From: Sphingomonas sp. PP-F2F-A104-K0414
GTDB taxonomy: Bacteria > Pseudomonadota > Alphaproteobacteria > Sphingomonadales > Sphingomonadaceae
Assembly (NCBI RefSeq): GCF_004340945.1
Contig: NZ_SLYD01000003.1
Location: 372,001-436,000, forward strand
Reading direction: 5' to 3'
DNA length: 64,000 nucleotides
Of the stretch, positions 57,851 through 64,000 are shown in pieces; position 1 is the stretch's first letter, and each line of letters begins with the position of its first letter. The position numbers and the translations under genes are program-made. A model generated the notes under the pieces. That model was not told where the DNA came from, made no database searches, and was given only the letters and a program-made list of their open reading frames with translations.

Positions 57851-59733
57851 TGCCGTCTGCCGCGATGGGCCGGCTGCCGCCTGTTCTGGGCCGGCAGTTC
57901 GGACGCACGCGGACACGCTCGTCGCTCGGTGCCAAGCTGGTGATGATCATGACCGCGGTCGGGCTGGTCGCGACGATCGCGATCACGCTGCTGCTCGCCA
58001 GCATCATCACGCCCAGCTTTACCCAGCTCGAAGACAAGGCGACCGCCGCGCAGGTCGCGCGGGCGCGCGCCGCTGTATCGGACTATGCCGCCAACGTCGA
58101 AAATGCGGTGCGCGACTATGGCGACTGGAACGGCAGCTATGCCTACATGGCCGACCCACGCGCCGGTTTCGATCGCGAAAGCCTTTTACCGCAGGCGATG
58201 TACGAGATCGGTGTCGACGGCATGGCCTATGTCAGCCCCGCCAATAGCGTCGTGATCGCCCGCTGGCGCGATGCGGCTGGTAGCATGCAGGCGAACATCC
58301 GGCGTCAGCAACTGACGACGATGATCGCGCGAACCGATCTTGCCACGGTGCTTGGCCGGCGCAGCTCGGGACGGTTCTATGCCCGTATCGGCGACTCGGT
58401 GGCAGCGATCGGCGTTGCCCGCGTCCGTCGTTCGGACGGTAGCGGCACTCCGCGCGGCTATGTCCTGATGGCGCACGTGATGACGACCGAGCAAGCGTCC
58501 AGGGTACTGCGGGCCCGCGCGCAGATCGACACCACAGCGCCCGGCAATGCCGTCGCCATTGCCGCCGGCCCCACGAAGCTGACGATTGCGGTGCCAATGA
58601 TCGGGGCCGATGGTCATGCCGTCGCCAGCGCGCGGTTCAGCGTCCCCCGCGATGTCTCGCTGTTGGGGCGGCGCATGCTGCTGCTCGCGGTTGTCGGCTC
58701 GACCATGTTGCTCTTGCTGGTACTGGTGATGCTCCGGCGGATGATCGAGCGGCTCGTGCTGCGCCCGCTGCACCGTGTCGAAAGCCACATGCAGCGGGTG
58801 CGGGCATCGGGTTCGCTGGCGCTGCTGGAAGAGGACGGCCGGCGCGACGAGGTCGGTTCGCTCGGCAGGAGCTTCAATGCGATGCTGCGTCAGCTGAAGG
58901 ACCTGCGCGAGCAGATCGAAGTCCAGTCGTTCGACCTGGGACGGAGCGAAAGCGCGGTCGCGGTCATGCACAACGTCCGCAACGCGTTGAATCCGATCAG
59001 CACGATCCTCAGCCAGGGGATTACGCAGTCCGCCGCGGTCGACCGGACGACGATCGATCGTGCGATCGCCGAACTCGCGCGCGGCGACATACCCGATGCA
59101 CGTCGCCGCAAACTCAGCATGTTCGTCGCGGCCGCGATCGACGCCGAAACCACCGATCGCGAGACCATGCGCCGCGAACTGGCGATTGGCCGCGAGGCGA
59201 TGGCGGATGTTCTGGAAATCATCGGCCAGCAACAACGCGCCGCGCATGAACGCCCCGCGCTGGAGGTGTGCGACGTCAGCGACATCATCGCCCGAAATGC
59301 AACGATCGCGCGCTATTCGCTGGACACCTCGATCGCGTTCAGCTTTCCCGCGGGCCCGAGCCCGGTAATGGCGAGCCGGGTCATCCTCAGTCAGGTGATC
59401 GGCAACATCTTCGGCAACGCGGTCGAATCGATCGTCGCGCGCGGCACGGGCAGCGGATCGATCGTGGCGACCATCACCGAAACGGAGGGCCGAGTCACCG
59501 TGGCGATCCGCGACGACGGCGAAGGCTTTTCACCCGAAGCCGGGGCGATGCTGTTTCAACGCGGCTTCTCGACGCGCGCGCACAAGTCGGGTGGGCTCGG
59601 GCTACACTGGTGCGCGAATTCGATGGCTGCGATGAAGGGAACGCTGCGGTTGGAAAGCGACGGGCCAGGGCTTGGCGCTGTCGCGCTGCTGACGCTGGAT
59701 GCGGCCGATGCAGCGATCTCCAACGCGGCGTAG
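57850..59733 (+). CDS. Sensor histidine kinase with CHASE4-like periplasmic domain
   Basis: A 627-residue membrane kinase. It has membrane segments at about 28-55 and 272-298 around a periplasmic CHASE4-like domain (DYAANVENAVRDYGDWNGSYAYM). A HAMP-like region follows (LRPLHRVESHMQRV), then the unusual H-box VMHNVRNALNPISTIL with H374 and an ATPase domain (GNIFGNAVESIV, RDDGEGFSPEAG). The start codon overlaps the stop of the GGDEF-EAL regulator (TAATG), so this kinase very likely phosphorylates it. The input signal is unknown. Confidence 0.9.
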   Translation: MPSAAMGRLPPVLGRQFGRTRTRSSLGAKLVMIMTAVGLVATIAITLLLASIITPSFTQLEDKATAAQVARARAAVSDYAANVENAVRDYGDWNGSYAYMADPRAGFDRESLLPQAMYEIGVDGMAYVSPANSVVIARWRDAAGSMQANIRRQQLTTMIARTDLATVLGRRSSGRFYARIGDSVAAIGVARVRRSDGSGTPRGYVLMAHVMTTEQASRVLRARAQIDTTAPGNAVAIAAGPTKLTIAVPMIGADGHAVASARFSVPRDVSLLGRRMLLLAVVGSTMLLLLVLVMLRRMIERLVLRPLHRVESHMQRVRASGSLALLEEDGRRDEVGSLGRSFNAMLRQLKDLREQIEVQSFDLGRSESAVAVMHNVRNALNPISTILSQGITQSAAVDRTTIDRAIAELARGDIPDARRRKLSMFVAAAIDAETTDRETMRRELAIGREAMADVLEIIGQQQRAAHERPALEVCDVSDIIARNATIARYSLDTSIAFSFPAGPSPVMASRVILSQVIGNIFGNAVESIVARGTGSGSIVATITETEGRVTVAIRDDGEGFSPEAGAMLFQRGFSTRAHKSGGLGLHWCANSMAAMKGTLRLESDGPGLGAVALLTLDAADAAISNAA

Positions 59734-59753
59734 CGCGTTCCGGCCCGAACAGG

Positions 59754-60836
59754 TCACAACAGGCTTGGTTGCACCTCGTCGTCGTCGCCCATGATTCCGG
59801 ACAGCGTCAGGCCGAGCAGCCGCACGCCGTCGGGTACCGGCAGCTGCGCCATCAGCAGTTCGAGTCCCGCCGCCAGGAACGCCGCCTTGTCGGTGACCGC
59901 AGCCTGCGACGACCGGGCGCGCGTAATGGTGCGGAAATCGGCGTGGCGGAGTTTTAGCGTGATCGTGCGCCCCCGCGTCCCGTGTCGTTCGATCCGCACC
60001 CACGCCGCATCCGCCACGCGGTGAAGCGCCGCGCGGAGGTCTTCCGCGGTGGTCAGGTTGGTCTCGAACGTGCGCTCCGCCCCAACCGACTTGGCCGCCC
60101 GATCGACCCGCACCGGGCGATGATCGATGCCGCGTGCCGCTCCGTAGAGATAGTCCGCATAACTTCCGAAATGCGCCTGGAGGAACGTGAGGCTCTGCGC
60201 GAACAGGTCGGCGCCGGTGAGGATCCCCAGCCGCTCCATCTTCTGCGCGGTCACCGGTCCGACGCCGTGGAACCGCTTGACCGGCAGCGACTGGACGAAC
60301 GCAGCGCCGCGTTTGGGGGTGATGATGCACATCCCGTCGGGCTTGTTCTGGTCCGAGGCGAGCTTGGCGATGAACTTGTTGTAGCTCACCCCGGCCGACG
60401 CGGTGAGGCCGGTATCCGCCTTGATCCGGGCGCGGATTTCCTCCGCGATCGCCGCTGCGGTGCCGAGGCCGCGGATATCCTCGGTCACATCGAGATACGC
60501 TTCGTCGAGCGACAGCGGTTCGACCAGCGCGGTGTAGTCGGCGAAGATCGCGCGGATCTGGTCGGAGACGCCGCGGTACACGTCGAACCGCGGCGGCACG
60601 AACACCAGGTCGGGGCAGCGCCGGATCGCGGTTACGGAGGGCATCGCGCTGCGCACGCCGAATGCACGCGCTTCGTAGCTTGCCGCCGCGACCACGCCGC
60701 GCGCACGCGATCCACCGACCGCCACCGGTCTGCCCTTCAGCGAGGGATCGTCGCGCTGCTCGACCGACGCATAGAAGGCATCCATGTCGACATGGATCAC
60801 CTTGCGCTGTGCGGGAGGCTGGGTAGGAGGAAGCAT
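59754..60836 (-). CDS. dinB: DinB, DNA polymerase IV
   Basis: Y-family translesion polymerase of 360 residues from the ATG at 60,836; the frame runs upstream without family likeness. Catalytic motifs are VIHVDMDAFYASVEQRDDP, LSLDEAYLDVT and ASAGVSYNKFIAKLASD, followed by the HhH region GVGPVTAQKMERLGI and the little finger. The final residues lack the canonical beta-clamp motif that E. coli DinB carries. No LexA box was looked for with confidence. The start of the phospholipase D gene lies 100 bp beyond. Confidence 0.93.
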   Translation of the reverse strand: MLPPTQPPAQRKVIHVDMDAFYASVEQRDDPSLKGRPVAVGGSRARGVVAAASYEARAFGVRSAMPSVTAIRRCPDLVFVPPRFDVYRGVSDQIRAIFADYTALVEPLSLDEAYLDVTEDIRGLGTAAAIAEEIRARIKADTGLTASAGVSYNKFIAKLASDQNKPDGMCIITPKRGAAFVQSLPVKRFHGVGPVTAQKMERLGILTGADLFAQSLTFLQAHFGSYADYLYGAARGIDHRPVRVDRAAKSVGAERTFETNLTTAEDLRAALHRVADAAWVRIERHGTRGRTITLKLRHADFRTITRARSSQAAVTDKAAFLAAGLELLMAQLPVPDGVRLLGLTLSGIMGDDDEVQPSLL

Positions 60837-60936
60837 CAGCGCGTTAGATAGGCGCGTGAGGGGCGGCGATACAGGGTGCATCCGCAACCAATCGCGCGGC
60901 CGCGGGTACTGCCGACGGGCAAACGAAGGGACGCGA

Positions 60937-62364
60937 ATGCAGGTCGGGACGGAATGCTGGCGGGTCGAACGCGCCGAACAGATGGCGGTCATCGTCGATG
61001 CGGAGAAGTATTTCCGCACCGCGCGCGTCGCCATGATTGGGGCCAAGCGCCGTATCCTGTTGATCGGCTGGGATTTCGACGCCCGCATCGAGCTCGAACC
61101 CGGTGTTGCGCGGCCCGGCGAACCCAAGAAGCTCGGTGAATTCATGCTGTGGCTGGTCGAGCGCGAGCCTGAGCTCGAAGTGTTCGTGCTGCGCTGGGAT
61201 ACCGGCGCGATCAAGTCGCTGTTCCGCGGTTCGACGATCTTCACGATGATGAAGTGGATGAAGCATCCGCGCATCCATACCAAGCTCGATGGGCATCATC
61301 CGACAGCGGCGTCGCATCATCAGAAGATCGTCATCATCGACGATGCGCTGGCGTTCTGCGGCGGGATCGACATGACCGGCGACCGCTGGGACACGCGCGA
61401 TCACCGCGACGACGAGCCGCACCGCGTCCAGCCTTCCGGCAAGCCATACAAGCCGTGGCACGACGCGATCAGCGCGGTGCAGGGCCCGATCGCGCATGCG
61501 CTGGGCGAGCTGTTCCGTCGCCGTTGGCATCTTGCGGGCGGGATGAAGATGGCGGCAGGCAAGCCAGGCGGGAAGAGCTGGCCCGAGGGGCTAGAGGTCG
61601 ATTTCCACGACGTCGACGTCGCGATCGCGCGCAGCGAACCCGAAATGTCCGACCAGGAGCCGGTCTACGAAAGCGAGGCGCTGTTCCTTGGCCAGATCGC
61701 CCGCGTAAAGCGGCATCTGTACATCGAGAGCCAGTATTTCGCGTCGCGGAAGATTGCCGAGGCGGTCGCCAAGCGGCTCGGCGAAGCCAACGGCCCCGAG
61801 ATCGTCATCATCAACCCGACCACCGCGCAAGGCTGGCTCGAACCGATCGCGATGGATACCGCACGCGCGCGGCTGATGGAGGCGCTGCACCGGCGTGATA
61901 CCTATAACCGGCTGCGGATGTATCATCCGTACACCGCGGGGGGCGAGGCGATCTATTGCCATGCCAAGATCCTGATTGCCGACGAGGACGTGTTCCGGCT
62001 CGGCTCGTCGAACATGAACAACCGCTCGCTGCGGCTCGATACCGAGTGCGACCTCGCGATCCGCGCCAGCGACGAAGCGACGTCGCGGGGCATTGCGGCG
62101 ATTCGCGATGGGCTGATCGCGGAACATCTCGGTGTGGAGGTATCGGTGGTGACCGATCTGATCGCCGAGACGGGCTCGCTGATCGAAACGATCGAGCGGC
62201 TGCGCGGCGAGGGCAAGACGGTGCGGCCCTATGAGGTGCCCGATCTGTCGTCGGTCGAGGAGTGGCTCGCCGACAACGAGGTGCTCGATCCCGAGGGGCC
62301 GGAGGAGATGTTCGAATCGCTCAGCAAGCGCGGGCTGTTCCGGCGGTTGCGGCGGAAGAAGTAG
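60937..62364 (+). CDS. Phospholipase D family protein
   Basis: A 475-residue protein with two HKD motifs: HHQKIVIIDDAL (H128, K130, D135) and CHAKILIADED (H342, K344, D349), each followed by the G-rich stretches GGIDMTGDRWD and GSSNMNNRSLRLD. Such proteins are phospholipases, cardiolipin synthases or nucleases; the spacing is that of VTC/PLDc-like bacterial phospholipase D. No signal peptide or membrane helix is obvious, so location is unclear. The ATG at 60,937 follows GAAGGGA. Confidence 0.9.
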   Translation: MQVGTECWRVERAEQMAVIVDAEKYFRTARVAMIGAKRRILLIGWDFDARIELEPGVARPGEPKKLGEFMLWLVEREPELEVFVLRWDTGAIKSLFRGSTIFTMMKWMKHPRIHTKLDGHHPTAASHHQKIVIIDDALAFCGGIDMTGDRWDTRDHRDDEPHRVQPSGKPYKPWHDAISAVQGPIAHALGELFRRRWHLAGGMKMAAGKPGGKSWPEGLEVDFHDVDVAIARSEPEMSDQEPVYESEALFLGQIARVKRHLYIESQYFASRKIAEAVAKRLGEANGPEIVIINPTTAQGWLEPIAMDTARARLMEALHRRDTYNRLRMYHPYTAGGEAIYCHAKILIADEDVFRLGSSNMNNRSLRLDTECDLAIRASDEATSRGIAAIRDGLIAEHLGVEVSVVTDLIAETGSLIETIERLRGEGKTVRPYEVPDLSSVEEWLADNEVLDPEGPEEMFESLSKRGLFRRLRRKK

Positions 62365-62375
62365 GGCAGCGCCTA

Positions 62376-62498
62376 ATCCTCCCCCGCAAGGGGGAGGTGG
62401 CACCGAAGGTGACGGAGGGGGAGGCCTGCGCAACCCCTGTTCCGTGTCCTCCCCCTCCGTCTGGCAAGGGCCAGCCACCCCCCCTGGCGGGGGAGGAT
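62376..62498. repeat. Intergenic inverted repeat, family C
   Basis: ATCCTCCCCCGCAAGGGGGAGGTGG and CCCCCCCTGGCGGGGGAGGAT are the outer arms, with TGACGGAGGGGGAGG and CCTCCCCCTCCGTC inside. It lies between the converging PLD and ctrA genes. Confidence 0.88.
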
Positions 62499-62528
62499 AA
62501 GTTTGGAGTCCGCCCCCCCCAAACACGC

Positions 62529-62562
62529 AAAAGGCCGCGGCACCCCCCGGTACCGCGGCCTC
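62529..62562 (-). terminator. Intrinsic terminator downstream of ctrA
   Basis: GGCCGCGG (62,533-62,540) and CCGCGGCC (62,553-62,560) form an 8-bp GC stem with a 12-nt loop. On the minus strand the stem is followed by TTTTG, the right order for terminating ctrA. Confidence 0.7.
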
Positions 62563-62585
62563 TAGCGCTCCCGAAAACTGGGGAG

Positions 62586-63287
<702 letters not shown>

Positions 63288-63377
63288 GCGTCGTCCCCTT
63301 TTCGCGAGACCGCCCGACACCCCATGTCAGCAGCTCGACTTCGATTTATTAACCACACAACATCTGAAGGCAAAAGG

Positions 63378-63392
63378 TTAATTTCGAACTAA
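63378..63392 (-). promoter_or_regulatory. CtrA-box-like site upstream of ctrA
   Basis: On the minus strand the sequence reads TTAG-N7-TTAA followed by CC, close to the CtrA consensus TTAA-N7-TTAAC, about 90 bp before the ctrA start. One mismatch in the first half-site. Suggests autoregulation but unproved. Confidence 0.45.
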
Positions 63393-63552
63393 GGCTCGCG
63401 GCCCTGTACGGTGGCGGGCCAAATCGAAGCGCACTTTGGTGCAGGGGAAATGTAGCCGCCCGGCGGATCGGCACTGCAGTGAGGTTGCCGAACAATTCCA
63501 GGCGAGCCCGCACGGTGACGCGAAACGTGCCGCGACATCGGCAATTATTTCA

Positions 63553-63729
63553 TCAACCGCGTGCCGTCTGTCGGTCGACGTCATGGCGAGTCGTTTCGCT
63601 GAGCGTCGCGTAGACCGATGCCTGATCAAGATGCGCCCGACGTTGGGAGAGGGTCTCGGCAGTCGCGGCGGCATTGAGCTCCGCGTCGGCCAGCCGCTCA
63701 TAGTCGGCGGCGGTAACGATGGTGGACAA
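63553..63729 (-). CDS. Small sphingomonad-type helical protein
   Basis: A likely 58-residue protein starting with TTG at 63,729 (MSTIVTAADYERLADAEL), if the TTG is used. A longer frame upstream to 63,912 is possible. The segment AADYERLADAELNAAATAETLSQRRAHLDQASVYATLSE is two helices, in the style of small sphingomonad proteins and of the protein at 12,397. No function is known. The start is unsure. Confidence 0.5.
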   Translation of the reverse strand: MSTIVTAADYERLADAELNAAATAETLSQRRAHLDQASVYATLSETTRHDVDRQTARG

Positions 63730-63921
63730 GGAAAATCTCGATCGCTGGCGGTTGCGCGCATATCGACGCTCGGCGCCGACGTCGATTTGAAGCGACGCCA
63801 GGAACGGCACGTCACAGCATAAGGATGCCGATCTGACCCGGAGTGAGCTCTGGGCCGCGTCAGGGCGAGCCGGGGCCGGGACGAGTCGCGCCGCTGAATC
63901 GCAGCCGCGCATGCTGTGCGT

Positions 63922-64000
63922 TCAGAGCGGGTCGCGCAGTCGCCGCGTCAGGAACTCTATCAGCGCTTCGACACGGGCTGGGCGGAGCGGACTGGGCGGG
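63922..64000 (-). CDS. LysR-family regulator, C-terminal end only
   Basis: From the right window edge, the minus-strand frame reads PPSPLRPARVEALIEFLTRRLRDPL and then a TGA stop at 63,922. This is the usual last segment of LysR regulators (PARVEALIEFLxxRL). The rest is beyond the window. Short fragment, so the call rests on the pattern only. Confidence 0.6.
   Translation of the reverse strand, partial: PPSPLRPARVEALIEFLTRRLRDPL

Noticed and set aside
55868..57916. Minus-strand frame of 682 codons opposite the GGDEF-EAL gene
   Set aside because: Antisense shadow of a gene with intact GGDEF and EAL motifs; no plausible domain of its own.
1114..62498. Insertion sequences or miniature transposons as the source of the inverted repeats
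   Set aside because: No transposase gene, target-site duplication or terminal-end consensus was found; the elements are better described as REP/BIME-like repeats.

Overview
The window is GC-rich chromosomal DNA from an alphaproteobacterium, most likely Sphingomonas or a close relative. The evidence is a canonical CtrA, a Fur without the CxxC zinc ligands, an HprK-related kinase A/PqqD cassette, a FecI-FecR-TonB receptor module, many sphingomonad-type small proteins and families of intergenic inverted repeats. No rRNA, tRNA, insertion sequence, prophage or CRISPR array was seen. Genus assignment is inference from protein character, not from a marker gene.

Layout. 1-6.2 kb (minus strand): housekeeping genes miaB (cut by the window edge), plsC, fur, rimI-like, tsaB, a RutE-type nitroreductase, nfu, and an aspartyl/asparaginyl beta-hydroxylase family protein. 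6.3-12.7 kb: M16 metallopeptidase, long-chain acyl-CoA ligase, trmB and two small proteins. 12.7-17 kb: AraC regulator, a FixJ-like regulator with a MASE1 histidine kinase, and a divergent GIY-YIG protein. 17-25 kb: ECF sigma factor, FecR, TonB receptor with STN domain, a small membrane protein and an autotransporter. 25-32.5 kb: tripartite RND efflux operon with its TetR repressor and three matching operators. 32.6-38.8 kb: gamma-glutamyltransferase, UDP-glucose dehydrogenase, phasin, PilZ protein, SDR and a Pro/Ala-rich secreted protein. 38.9-46.4 kb: complete Pho regulon phoR-pstS-pstC-pstA-pstB-phoU-phoB with a Pho box. 46.5-49.1 kb: four-gene HprK-related cassette (Tat protein, PqqD-like protein, kinase, nucleotidyltransferase). 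49.2-54 kb: VanZ-like, gph, glmU, lipoprotein, glmS. 54-64 kb: Dps, ROK kinase, a c-di-GMP response regulator with its CHASE4-like histidine kinase, dinB, phospholipase D, ctrA, a small protein and the 3' end of a LysR gene.

The least understood unit is the HprK-related cassette at 46,530-49,069. A PqqD-like peptide-binding protein, a P-loop kinase of the HPr-kinase fold and an NTP_transf_5-like nucleotidyltransferase follow, and probably act on or with, a small Tat-exported protein. The families are named in databases but I know of no assigned function for the system. Other points of interest are the TetR operator set with a probably leaderless tetR, the Pho box lying across the phoR stop codon, the GIY-YIG gene sharing a palindrome-bearing intergenic region with a sensor kinase, and five families of long paired inverted repeats, nearly all placed between genes.
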